Shown in pieces: positions 48,366-60,935 of a stretch of 64,000 bases of DNA. The position numbers and the translations under genes are program-made. The notes beneath the pieces were generated by a model that saw only the letters and a list, made by a program, of their open reading frames with translations, ran no database searches and was not told the DNA's origin. This DNA comes from Lampris incognitus. Taxonomy: Eukaryota; Chordata; Actinopteri; Lampriformes; Lampridae. The stretch spans positions 35,001 to 99,000 of the forward strand of contig NC_079221.1 in assembly GCF_029633865.1 (NCBI RefSeq), in the 5' to 3' direction. Position 1 is the stretch's first letter. Each line of letters begins with the position of its first letter.

Positions 48366-50399
48366 GATAAACTCAATGGATGGCTCTATATCTTTTGGTT
48401 ACGGTTGGGGTAAGAGTTCTATCTGCTCTGGCAGACAATACCACAGCAATAGAGACCAACTCATCGCAGTAGCCAAGCTAACCACGGCAATGGTATTTCT
48501 GATGGAAAGTAGAGAGCTTCTCAGAGTAAAAGCTTTGCATAAAATTAACGGACAGCGCTTTCTACATGTTTCGCTTGAGGTAGGATTTGAGTTAAGGTAA
48601 GGGTTTTATCTGCTCAGCCACACAATCGCAAAGAAAATACCACAGCAACAGAGACTAACTCTTCATAGTGGCCAAACTAACCACAGCAAAGTCATTTCTG
48701 ATGGAAAGTACCGAGCTTCTCGGAGTGATAGTTCCGGATGAAATTAACAGACGACTCTTTCTACATGTTTCACGTAAGAGTTTTATCTGCTCAGCCAGAT
48801 AATCCCACAGAAATACCGCAGCAACAGACAGTCTTGGTGGTAGCCAAGCCAACCATGGCAATGGCATTTCTGATGGAGAGTAGCAAGCTTCTCGCAGCGA
48901 TCGTTTTGGGTAAAATAAACGGATGGCTCTTTCTACATGTTTCGGTTGGTTTAGGGTAAGCGTTTTACCTGCTCAGGCAGACAATCCCACACAGAATAGC
49001 AAAGCAACAGAGACTAACACTTCACGGTAGCCAAGCTAAACACAGCAATGAAAATTCTGAAATAAAGTACCGACTTTCTCGTACTCAAAATTTTGGATCA
49101 AACTAACTGACTTTCTTCATGTTTTGGTTGAGGTAGGATTTGGTTAAGGGTTTTATGTGCTCAGGCAAACAATCTCACAGCAACTGAGACTAACCCTTTG
49201 CAGTAGCAAAGCTCACCACGGCAATGGCATTTCGGATGGAAAGTACCCAGCTTCTCGGAGTGACAGTTTTGGATCTTATTGACGTATGCTCTTGCTACAA
49301 TGTTCCGATTAGGTTAGCGCAAGTGTTTTACCTGCTCAGACAGACAATCCCACAGCAACAGAGACTAACTTCGTCGTAGCCACGCCAACCACAGCAATGG
49401 CACTGCTCTTTTCAAGTACCGGGTTTGAGCGACAGCTTCGGAAAATTTTTTTTCACGGAGGCTGTTTCTACATGTTTCACTTAGAGTAAGGGTTTTATCT
49501 GTTCAGTCGGACAATCCCGCAGAAATACAATAGCAACAGAGACTAACTCTTCGTGGTAGCCAAGCTAACTACGGCAATGGCATTCCTGATGAAAAGTATC
49601 AATTTCTTGCAGTGAAACTTGTGGATAAAATTAATGAACGGCTATTCTACATATTTCACTTATAGTAAGGGTTTTATCTGTTCAGTCGGAAAATCCCGCA
49701 GAAACACAATAGCGACAGAGACTGTCTGCCTAAGTAGATAAAACCCTTATACTAAACATATCCCAAACCTTACAAAAAGATGTAGAAAGAGCCAGCCGCT
49801 AATTATATCTGAACCAAAGCTCCGAAACACCAGATATACCATTGCCGTGGTTAGCTTGGCTCCTGCTAAGAATTAATCCCACAAATACCATAGCAACAGA
49901 CACTGTCTTGGAGGTTTGTATTAGGGTAAAGGTTTTATCTGCTCAGGCAGCATATCCCACAGAAAACCCCACATTAACAGACCAACTCTTCGCGGTAGCC
50001 AAGCTAACCACGGCAACAGCATTTCTGATGGAAAGTACCAAGCTTCTCGGAGTGAAAGTCTTGGATAAAATTAATGGACGGCCCTTTCTATATGTTTCGC
50101 TTAGTTTAAGAGTTTTATCAGCTCAGGCAGACAATCGCACAGAGAATACCACAGCAACAGAGACTGACTCTTCGCAGCAGCCAAGCTAACCACGGCAATG
50201 GCATTTCTGATGGAAAGTACCAAGTTTCTCGGAGTGAAAGTCTTGGATAAAATTTATGGACGGCTCTTTCTATATGTTTCGCTTAGTGTAAGGGTTTTAT
50301 CAGCTCAGGCAGTCAATCGCACAGAGAATACCACAGCAACAGAGACCAACTCTTCGCAGTAGCCAAGCTAACCACGGCAAGGGCATTTCAGATTGAAAA
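48366..50399 (+). repeat. Satellite block 9
   Basis: Near-identical to block 8 up to about 50190, with one ~113-bp deletion near 49918. Two further standard monomers follow. Confidence 0.9.
49722..49875 (-). repeat. Inverted monomer 9
   Basis: Near-identical to inverted monomer 7. Confidence 0.85.
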
Positions 50400-51010
50400 T
50401 ACTAGGTTAACTTTATGGTTAGGGTTGAATGCCAGAGCCAACACATGTCAACTGAGCACCTCCGCCAATGCCCAAGTGCTGGATTAGAAATACCCCAAGG
50501 ATTAGGGTTAGGGATAGAGTTTGATTGGTTAAGTCTAGGGGTAATTTGGGTGTTTAGTCGTTACAACTGATCTCCCATAGTCTTATATCTTGATTACTTT
50601 GTCCCGTTTTAAACTTGAAAAGTGTTGGTGGGGTTTGAAACAATACAAGTGTTTTTTGTTTGTTTTGTATTTTTTTTTTTTAAATTGAACTTTTCTGCAA
50701 TTGCAATTTAATGTTTTAAGAGTTAAGACTAAGGTTTAGGGTTAGCTTTAGATCAAATTGATGAATTTCTGCACTTTTTTCCCTTTTTACCACTCAGAAC
50801 ATGCCCCTTCTCTTGATGCTCCCATGAAAGAAACATTGAACATCTAAAGCACAGAGCTTGTGATTAAACCACTTCTCTGTACCCGCTTAGTGCTCAGGAA
50901 GAAGCACCCCAGCTCATCGTCGTGGGTGGCGGGACTCACTTTAGAAAAACATTTCTCACGATAAAACTAAAAAACTTAACCCCGAAAGTAGGATTAGGTT
51001 TGGCTAAACA
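50400..51010 (+). repeat. Spacer type A, copy 8
   Basis: Landmarks as in type A copies 2 and 3, with a long mixed T-rich tract near 50650. Confidence 0.85.
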
Positions 51011-54000
51011 TAACGGATGGCTCTATGTTTTTCCATTAGGGTTGGGGCAAGGGTTTCATCTGCTCTGGCACACAATCCTACAGAGAATACCACAGCAAGA
51101 CACCAACTCGTCGCAGTAGCCAAGCTAACCACGGCAATGGTATTTCTGATGGAAAGTACTGAGCTTTTCAGAGTAAAAGTTTTGCATAAAATGAACAAAG
51201 AGAGCTTTCTACATGTTTCACTTGAGATAAGGTTTGGGTTAGGGCTTATCTGCTCAGTCAGACAATCCCACAAAAAAAATACCACAACAGAGAATAACTC
51301 TTAGCAGTAGCCAAGCTATCCATGACAAAATCATTTCTGATGGAAAATGCTGAGCTTTTCCAACTGAAAGGTTTGGATAAAATTAACAGATTGCTCTTTC
51401 TACATCTTTCGTTTAGGGATGAGTTAGGCTAAGAGTTTTGTCTGCTCAGGCAAACAATACAACATCAACTACCTCTTCGCAGTAGCATTTCTGAACATGG
51501 ACTGATAGTTTCAGATAAAATTAACGGATTGCTCTTTCTAGATGTTTCGATTGGGATAGGGTTTTAGCTGCTAAGGCAGAAAATCTTAGAGAATACCAAT
51601 GCAGCAGAGAATAACTTCGATAGACAAGCTAACCACAGTAATGGCATTTCAGATGGAATGTACCGAGCTGCTCGGAATAAAATCTTTGGATAAAATTAAG
51701 GGTTGGGTAGTTCCACATCTTTAGGTTAGAGTAGAGTTACGGTTTTATCTGCTCAGGCAGACAATCCCACAGAAAATACCACGGCAGCAGAGACTAACTC
51801 TTCATAGTAGCCAAACTAACCACAGCAAAGTCATTTCTGATGGAAAGTACCGATCTTCTCGGAGTGATAGTTCCAGATGAAATTAACAGATGACTCTTTC
51901 TACATATTTTACTTAAGAGTAAGGGTTTTATCTGCTCAGCCAAATAATCCCATAGAAATACCACACCAATAGACAGTCTTGGTGGTAGCCAAGCCAACCA
52001 TAGCAATGGCATTTCTGATGGACAGCAGCGAGCTTGTCGCAGCAATAGTTATGGGTAAAATAAACGGATGGTTCTTTCTACATGTTTCAGTTGGGTTGGG
52101 GTAAGAGTTTTACCTGCTCAGGCGGACAATCCCACAGCGACAGAGACTAACTCTTCATAGTAGCCAAGCTAACTACAGCAATGGCATTTCTGATGGAAAG
52201 TACCAAGCTTCTCGGAGTGAAAGTATTGGATAAAATTAATGGACGTTTCTTTCTATATGTTTCGCTTAGTGTAAGGGTTTTATCAGCTCAGGCAGTCAAT
52301 CGCACAGAGAATACCACAGCAACAGAGACCAACTCTTCGCAGTAGCCAAGCTAACCACGGCAATGGCATTTCTGATGGAAAGTACCAAGCTTCTCGGAGT
52401 GAAAGTTTGGCATAAAATTACTGGACAGCTCTTTATATTTCGCTTAGTGTAAGGGTTTTATCAGCTCAGGCAGACAATCACACAGAGTACACCACAGCAA
52501 CAGTAACTCTTCGTAGTAGCCAAGCTAACTACGGCAATGGCAGTACTGATGGAAAGTACCAAGCTTCTCGGAGTGAAAATTTTGGGTAAAATGAATGGAC
52601 GGCTCTTCCTACATGTTTCGCTTAGCGTTTTATCAGCTCAGGCAGTCAATCGCACAGAGAACACCACAGCAACAGAGACTAACTCTTCGTAGTAGCCAAG
52701 CTAACTACGGCAATGGCATTCCTGATGGAAAGTACCAAGCTTCTCGGTGTGAATGTTTTGGATAACATTACTGGACGCCGCTGGCTACAAATTTCGCTTA
52801 AGATAAGGGTTTTATCTGTTCAGGCGGACAATCCCACAGAAATACAACAGCAACAGAGAATAACTCTTCGTGGTAGCCAAGCTAATTACGTCCATGGCAT
52901 TTTTGATGGAAAGTACCGAGCTTCTTGGAGGGAAAGATTTGGGTAAAATTAATGCACGGCTTTTCTACATATTTCCCTTTGTCTAAGGGTTTTATCCATT
53001 GAGGCAGACAATCCCTCAGAAATACAACAGAAACAGAGACCAACTCTTTGTGGTAGCCAAGCTAACCACGGCAATGGAATTTCTGAAGCAAAGAACCGAG
53101 CTTCTTGGAGTGAATGTTTTGGATAAAATTAACGGACGGCTCTTCCTACATGTTTTGGTTGGGTTAGGGTAAGTGCGTTACCCGTTTAAGCAAACAATCG
53201 CAGACATACAACAGCAACAGAGACTAACTCTTCGTGGTAGCCAAGCTAACCACGGCAATGGCATTTCTGATGGAAAGTACCAAGCTTCTTGGAGGGAAAG
53301 ATTAGGGTAAAATTAATGCCTGGCTTTTCTACATATTTCGCTTGGTCTAAGGGTTTTATCCGTTTAGGCGGACAATCCCTCAGAAATACAAAAGCAACAG
53401 AGACCAACTCTTCGTGGTAGCCAAGCTAACCACGGCAATGGAATTTCTGAAGCAAAGAACCGAGCTTCTTGGAGTGAATGTTTTTGGATAAAATTAACGG
53501 ACAGCTCTTCCTACATGCTTTGGTTGGGTTAGGGTAAGTGTGTTACCTGTTTAAGCAGACAATCGCAGAAATACAACAGCAACAGAGACTAACCCTTCAT
53601 TGTAGCCAAGCTAACTACGAAAATGGAATTTCTGATGAAAAGTACCAAGCTACTCATAGTAAAAGTTATGATAAAATTACTGGACGGCTTTTTCTATATA
53701 TTTTGTTAAGTTGTAAGGGCATTATCTGCTCAGGCAGACAATCGAACAGAGAATACCACAGCAACAGAGACTAACTCTTCGCAGTAGCGAAGCTACCCAC
53801 GGCAATGGCATTTCTGAAGGAAAGAACCAGGCTTCTCGGACTGAAAATTTTGGATGAAATTAACAGAGTGCTTTCTAAATGTTTCGCTTAGAGTAAGGGT
53901 TTTATCCGTTTAGGCGGACAATCCCTCAGAAACACAACAGCGACAGAGACTAACTCTTCGTGGTAGCCAAGGTAACCATGGCAATGGCATTTTTGAAGGA

Positions 54001-54539
54001 AAAACCGAGCATCTTGGAGTGAAAGTTTTGGACAAAATTAACGGATGGCTCTTCCTACATGTTTTGGTTGGGTTAGGGTAAGTGTGTTACCTGTTTTAGC
54101 AGATAATCGCACAGAGAATACCATAGCAACAGAGACCAACTCTTAATTGTAGCCAAACTAACCACGGCAATGGCATTTATGATGGAAAATAGAGGTACTC
54201 GTAAAAATTTTGAATAAAAATACTGAACGGCTCTTTCAAAATATTTCAGTTAGTATAAGGGTTTTATCAGCTCAGGCAGACAATCGCACAGAGAATACCA
54301 CAGCAACAGAGACCAACTCTTCGCAGTAGCCAAGCTTACCACGGCAATGGCATTTCTGATGGAATGTACCAAGCTTCTCGGAGTGAAAGTTTTGGATAAA
54401 ATTAATGGACGACTCTTTCTACATGTTTCGCTTAGCGTTAGGGTTTTACCAGCTCAGGCAGTCAATCGCACAGAGAATACCACAGCAACAGAGACCAACT
54501 CTTCGCAGTAGCCAAGCTAACCACGGCAAGGGCATTTCA
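51011..54539 (+). repeat. Satellite block 10
   Basis: About 20 monomers. At 53800-54100 it carries the same unusual monomer series as 17990-18060 plus 22477-22700, uninterrupted. Confidence 0.9.
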
Positions 54540-55160
54540 GATTGAAAATACTAGGTTAACTTTACGGTTAGGGTTGAATGCCAGAGCCAACACATGTCAA
54601 CTGAGCACCTCCGCCAATGCCCAAGTGCTGGATTAGAAATACCCCAAGGATTAGGGTTAGGGATAGAGTTTGATTGGTTAAGTCTAGGGGCAATTTGGGT
54701 GTTTATTCGTTACAACTGATCTCCCATTGTCTTATATCTTGATTACTTTATCCCGTTTTAAACTTGAAAAGTTGTTGGTGGGGTTTGAAACAATACAAGT
54801 GTTTTTTGTTTGTTTGTTTTTTTTTTTTTAAATTGAACTTTTCTGCAATTGCAATTTAATGTGTTAAGAGTTAAAACTAAGGTTTAGGGTTAGATCAAAT
54901 TGAGGAATTTCTGCACTTTTGTCCTTTTTACCACTCAGAACATGCCCCTTCTCTTGATGCTCCCATGAAAGGAACATTAAACATCATCTAAAGCACAGAG
55001 CTTGTGATTAAACCACTTCTCTGTACCCGCTTAGCGCTCAGGAAGAAGCACCCCAGCTCATCATCGTGGGTGGCAGGGCTCACTTTAGAAAAACATTTCT
55101 CACGATAAAACTAAAGAACTTAACCCCGAAAGTAGGATTAGGTTTGGCTGAACATAACGG
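54540..55160 (+). repeat. Spacer type A, copy 9
   Basis: Close to type A copy 8. Confidence 0.85.
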
Positions 55161-57284
55161 ATGGCTCCATATCTTTCAATTAGGTTTGGGGCAAGGGTTT
55201 CATCTGCTCTGGCACACAATCCAACAGAGAATACCACAGCAAGACACCAACTCGTCACAGCAGCCAAGCTAACCACGGCAATGGTATTTCTGATGGAAAG
55301 TACTGAGCTTTTCAGAGTAAAAGTTTTGCATAAAATGAACAAAGAGCTTTCTACATGTTTCACTTGAGATAAGGTTTGGGTTAGGGATTATCTGCTCAGG
55401 CAGACAATCCCACAAAAAAAAATACAACAGAGAATAACTCTTTGCAGTAGCCAAGCTAACCACGGCAATAGCATTTCTGATGGAAAGTACCAAGCTTCTC
55501 GGAGTGAAAGTCTTGGATAAAATTAATGGACCGCTCTTTCTATGTTTCGCTTAGTGTAAGGGTTTTATCAGCTCAGGCAGACAATCGCACAGAGAATACC
55601 ACAGCAACAGAGACTAACTCTTTGCAGTAGCCAAGCTAAACACGGCAATGGCATTTCTGATGGAAAGTACCAAGCTTCTCGGAGTGAAAGTCTTGGATAG
55701 AATTAATGGACGGCTCTTTTTATATGTTTCGCTTAGTGTAAGGGTTTTATCAGCTCAGGCAGACAATCGCACAGCAACAGAGACCAACTCTTCACAGTAG
55801 CCAAGCTAACCACGGCAATGGCATTTCTGATGGAAAGTACCAAGCTTCTCAGAGTGAAAGTCTTGGGTAAAATTAATGGACGGCTCTTTCTATGTTACGC
55901 TTAGCGTAAGGGATTTATCAGCTCAAGCAGACAATCGCACAGAGAATTCCACAGCAACAGAGACGAACTCTTCGCAGTAGCCAAGCTAACCACGGCAATG
56001 ACATTTCTGATGGAAAGTACCAAGCTTCTTGGAGTGAAAGTCTTGGATAAAATTAATGGATGGATCTTTCTATGATTCGCTAAGTGTAATGGTTTTATCA
56101 GCTCAGGCAGACAATCGCACAGAGAATACCACAGCAACAGAGACTAACTCTTCGCAGTAGCCAGCTGACCATGGCAATGGCATTTCTGATGGAAAGTACC
56201 AAGCTTCTCGGAGTGAAAGTCTCGGATGAAATTAAGGGACGGCTCTTTCTATGTTTCGCTTAGCGTAAGGGTTTTATCAGCTCAGGCAGACAATCGCACA
56301 GAGAATACCACAGAAACAGAGACGACCTCTTCGCAGTAGCCAAGCTAACCACGGCAATGGCATTTCTGATGGAAAGTACCAAGCTTCTCGGAGTGAAAGT
56401 CTTGGATAGAATTAATGGACGGCTCTTTTTATATGTTTCGCTTAGTGTAAGGGTTTTATCAGCTCAAGCAGACAATCGCACAGCAACAGAGACTAACTCT
56501 TCACAGTAGCCAAGCTAACCACGGCAATGGCATTTCTGATGGAAAGTATCAAGCTTCTCAGAGTGAAAGTCTTGGGTAAAATTAATGGACGGCTCTTTCT
56601 ATGTTACGCTTAGCGTAAGGGATTTATCAGCTCAGGCAGACAATCGCACAGAGAATTCCACAGCAACAGAGACGAACTCTTCGCAGCAGCCAAGCTAACC
56701 ACGGCAATGACATTTCTGATGGAAAGTACCAAGCTTCTTGGAGTGAAAGTCTTGGATAAAATTAATGGATGGATCTTTCTATGATTCGCTAAGTGTAAGG
56801 GTTTTATCAGCTCAGGCAGACAATCGCACAGAGAATACCACAGCAACAGAGACTAACTCTTCGCAGTAGCCAGCTGACCATGGCAATGGCATTTCTGATG
56901 GAAAGTACCAAGCTTCTCGGAGTGAAAGTCTCGGATGAAATTAAGGGACGGCTCTTTCTATGTTTCGCTTAGCGTAAGGGTTTTATCAGCTCAGGCAGAC
57001 AATCGCACAGAGAATACCACAGAAACAGAGACGACCTCTTCGCAGTAGCCAAGCTAACCACGGCAATGGCATTTCTGATGGAAGGACCAAGCTTCTCGAA
57101 GCGAAAGTTTTAGAGAAAATTACTGGACGGCTCTTTCTATGTTTCGCTTAGGGTAAGGGTTTTATCAGCTCAGGCAGACAATCGCACAGACAATACCACA
57201 GCAACAGAGACTAACTCTTCGCAGTAGCCAAGCTAACCACGGCAATGGCATTTCTGATGGATAATATTGAGCTTCTCGGAGTGA
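55161..57284 (+). repeat. Satellite block 11, with 709-bp higher-order units
   Basis: Highly alike monomers. From about 55640 the pattern repeats every 709 bp (four monomers of about 177), for example 55901 matches 56610 and the distinctive GATCTTTCTATGATTCGC box recurs at the same offset. Confidence 0.9.
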
Positions 57285-57690
57285 AAGTTAAGGGTTGAAT
57301 GCCCGGGCCAGCGCGTGTCACCAGAGTGCCTCCGCCAGTGCTGGCTTCGAGATATCCCCAGAATTAGGGTTAGGGATGTGGATAGAGTTTGATGGATTAA
57401 GGATACGGTAAATTTGGATGTTTCTTCTTTACAATTCACCTCCCATCTTGATTAGTTTACCCTGCTTTAAGCTTGAAAAGTTATTGGTGGGGTTTAGAGT
57501 AACATAAACTTCTTCTCTTTTTTTTGAAGTAGTCTGCTATTGCAATTTTATGTTTTAAGGGTAAGGGTTAGGACTAAGGTTTAGGTCTGGATAAAACTGG
57601 CGGATTTATGAAATGTTCCCCCTTTTTAACCCCTCAGAATGCGCTCCTTCCTCGAAGCTCCCATAAAGGAGCAAAAAAAAAAAAACAAAA
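57285..57690 (+). repeat. Spacer type C, copy 1
   Basis: Starts GAATGCCCGGGCCAGCGCGT. It is related to type A but shorter, ending in A-rich sequence (GAGCAAAAAAAAAAAAACAA) in place of the CACAGAGCTT...GGCGGGACTC part. Confidence 0.85.
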
Positions 57691-60529
57691 AAAAAATGTA
57701 GAATGAGCTATCCGTTAATTTTATCCAGTCCTTTCACACCGAGAAGCTCTGTACTTTGCATCAGAAATGCCACTGCAGTGGTTAGCTTGGCAACCGCCAA
57801 GACAGTCTCTATTACTATGGTATTCTTTGTGGGATTACTTCTTAGCAGGAGTCAAGCTAACCACAGCAATGGCATTTCTGATGGGAAATACTGAGTGTCT
57901 TGGAGCTTTAGGTTGGTATACAATAAACAAACGGCTCTTTCTACATTTTAAAGGGTTGGGATAGATTTAGTATGAGGGTTTTATCTGCACAGGCAGACAG
58001 TCTCTGTTGCTGACCATAACCCTACACCAACCCTGACGGAAAAATATAGAACAAGATGGCTCTTTCTACATGTTTCGCTTAGAGTATGGGTTTTATCAGC
58101 TGAGGCAGACAATCGCACAGAGAATACCACAGCAAAAGAGACTAACTCTTCGCAGTAGCCGAGCTAACCACGGCAATGGCATTTCTGATGGAAAGTACCA
58201 AGCTTCTCGGAGTGAAAGTCTTGGATAGAATTAATGGACGGTTCTTTCTATACGTTTTGCTTAGCGTAAGGATTTTTTCAGCTATGGCAGACAATCGCAC
58301 AGAGAATACCACAGCAACAGAGACGAACTCTTCGCAGTAGCCAAGCTAACCACGGCAATAGTATTTCTGATTTAAAGTACCAAGCTTCTCGGAGTGAAAG
58401 TCTTGGATAGAATTAATGGACGGCTCTTTTTATATGTTTCGCTTAGTGTAAGGGTTTTATCAGCTCAGGCAGACAATCGCACAGAGAATACCACAGCAAC
58501 AGAGACTAACTCTTTGCAGTAGCCAAGCTAACCACGGCAATGGCATTCCTGATGGAAGTACCAAGCTTCTCGGAGTGAAAGTCTCGGATAAAATTAATGG
58601 ACGGCTCTCTCTATGTTTCGCTTATTGTAAGGGTTTTATCAGATCAGGCAGACTTTCGCACAGAGAATACCACAGCAACAGAGACTAACTCTTTGCAGTA
58701 GCCAAGCTAACCATGGCAATGGCATTCCTGATGGAAAGTACCAAGCTTCTCGGAGTGAAAGTCTTGGATAAAATTAATGGACGGCTCTTTCTATGTTTCG
58801 CTTAGTGTAAGGGTTTTATCAGCTCAGGAAGACTTTCGCACAGAGAATACCACAGCAACAGAGACTAACTCTTTGCAGTAGCCAAGCTAAACACGGCAAT
58901 GGCATTTCTGATGGAAAGTACCAAGCTTCTCGGAGTGAAAGTCTTGGATAGAATTAATGGACGGCTCTTTTTATATGTTTCGCTTAGTTTAAGGGTTTTA
59001 TCAGCTCAGGCAGACAATCGCACAGCAACAGAGACTAACTCTTCACAGTAGCCAAGCTAACCACGGCAATGGCATTTCTGATGGAAAGTACCAAGCTTCT
59101 CAGAGTGAAAGTCTTGGGTAAAATTAATGGACGGCTCTTTCTATGTTACGCTTAGCGTAAGGGATTTATCAGCTCAAGCAGACAATCGCACAGAGAATTC
59201 CACAGCAACAGAGACGAACTCTTCGCAGTAGCCAAGCTAACCACGGCAATGACATTTCTGATGGAAAGTACCAAGCTTCTTGGAGTGAAAGTCTTGGATA
59301 AAATTAATGGATGGATCTTTCTATGATTCGCTAAGTGTAATGGTTTTATCAGCTCAGGCAGACAATCGCACAGAGAATACCACAGCATCAGAGACTAACT
59401 CTTCACAGTAGCCAGCTGACCATGGCAATGGCATTTCTGTTGGAAAGTACCAAGCTTCTCGGAGTGAAAGTCTTGGATAAAATTAATGGACCGCTCTTTC
59501 TATGTTTCGCTTAGTTTAAGGGTTTTATCAGCTCAGGCAGACAATCGCACAGAGAATACCACAGCAACAGAGACCAACTCTTTGCAGTAGCCAAGCTAAA
59601 CACGGCAATGGCATTCCTGATGGAAAGTACCAAGCTTCTCGGAGTTAAAGTCTTGGATAAAATTAATGGACGGCTCTTTCTATAGGTTTCGCTTAGTGTA
59701 AGGGTTTTATCAGCTCAGGCAGACAATCGCACAGAGACGAACTCTTCGCAGTAGCCAAGCTAACCACGGCAATGGCATTTCTGATGGAAAGTACCAAGCT
59801 TCTCGGAGTGAAAATCTTGGATAAAATTAATGGATGGCCCTTTCTATGTTTCCCTTAGCGTAAGGGTTTTATCAGCTCAGGCAGACAATCGCACAGAGAA
59901 TTCCACAGCAACAGAGACTAACTCTTCGCAGTAGCCAAGCTAACCACGGCAATGACATTTCTGATGGAAAGTACCAAGCTTCTTGGAGTGAAAGTCTTGG
60001 ATAAAATTAATGGATGGATCTTTCTATGATTCGCTAAGTGTAAGGGTTTTATCAGCTCAGGCAGACAATCGCACAGAGAATACCACAGCAACAGAGACTA
60101 ACTCTTCGCAGTAGCCAGCTGACCATGGCAATGGCATTTCTGATGGAAAGTACCAAGCTTCTCGGAGTGAAAGTCTCGGATGAAATTAAGGGACGGCTCT
60201 TTCTATGTTTCGCTTAGCGTAAGGGTTTTATCAGCTCAGGCAGACAATCGCACAGAGAATACCACAGCAACAGAGACGGTCTTCGCAGTAGCCAAGCTAC
60301 CCACAGCAATGGCATTTCTGATGGAAGGACCAAGCTTCTCGAAGCGAAAGTTTTAGAGAAAATTACTGGACGGCTCTTTCTATGTTTCGCTTAGGGTAAG
60401 GGTTTTATCAGCTCAGGCAGACAATCGCACAGACAATACCACAGCAACAGAGACTAACTCTTCGCAGTAGCCAAGCTAACCACGGCAATGGCATTTCTGA
60501 TGGATAATATTGAGCTTCTCGGAGTGAAA
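57691..60529 (+). repeat. Satellite block 12
   Basis: An inverted module, a second short inverted piece near 57997-58050, then about 14 homogeneous monomers. Confidence 0.9.
57697..57840 (-). repeat. Inverted monomer 10 (module in flipped form)
   Basis: GAGCTATCCGTTAATTTTAT through GGTTAGCTTGGCAACCGCCA, then CAGTCTCT and TGGTATTCTTTGTGGGATTA. The central part is the reverse complement of the centre of modules 1-9, so the loop of the palindrome is flipped here. Confidence 0.85.
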
Positions 60530-60935
60530 GTTAAGGGTTGAATGCCCGGGCCAGCGCGTGTCACCAGAGTGCCTCCGCCAGTGCTGGCTTCGAGATATCC
60601 CCAGAATTAGGGTTAGGGATGTGGATAGAGTTTGATGGATTAAGGATACGGTAAATTTGGATGTTTCTTCTTTACAATTCACCTCCCATCTTGATTAGTT
60701 TACCCTGCTTTAAGCTTGAAAAGTTATTGGTGGGGTTTAGAGTAACATAAACTTCTCTTTTTTTTGAAGTAGTCTGCTATTGCAATTTTATGTTTTAAGG
60801 GTAAGGGTTAGGACTAAGGTTTAGGTCTGGATAAAACTGGCGGATTTATGAAATGTTCCCCCTTTTTGACCCCTCAGAATGCGCTCCTTCCTCGAAGCTC
60901 CCATAAAGGAGCAAAAAAAAAAAAACAAAAAAAAA
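60530..60935 (+). repeat. Spacer type C, copy 2
   Basis: Near-identical to copy 1, with a 3-bp length change in the TTCTTCTC run. Confidence 0.9.

Larger units (their letters stand above)
42400..50300 (+). repeat. Two tandem copies of a ~3.96 kb higher-order unit
   Basis: Unit 1 (about 42400-46350) and unit 2 (about 46350-50300) share spacer B, inverted module, spacer A, about 8 monomers and a second inverted module. Matching landmarks are 3963-3966 bp apart (43562/47525, 44398/48364), and about 3954 further right. Even odd variants, such as CGGAAAATTTTTTTTCACGG, are shared, so the duplication is recent. Unit 2 lacks about 113 bp of one monomer near 49918. Confidence 0.9.
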
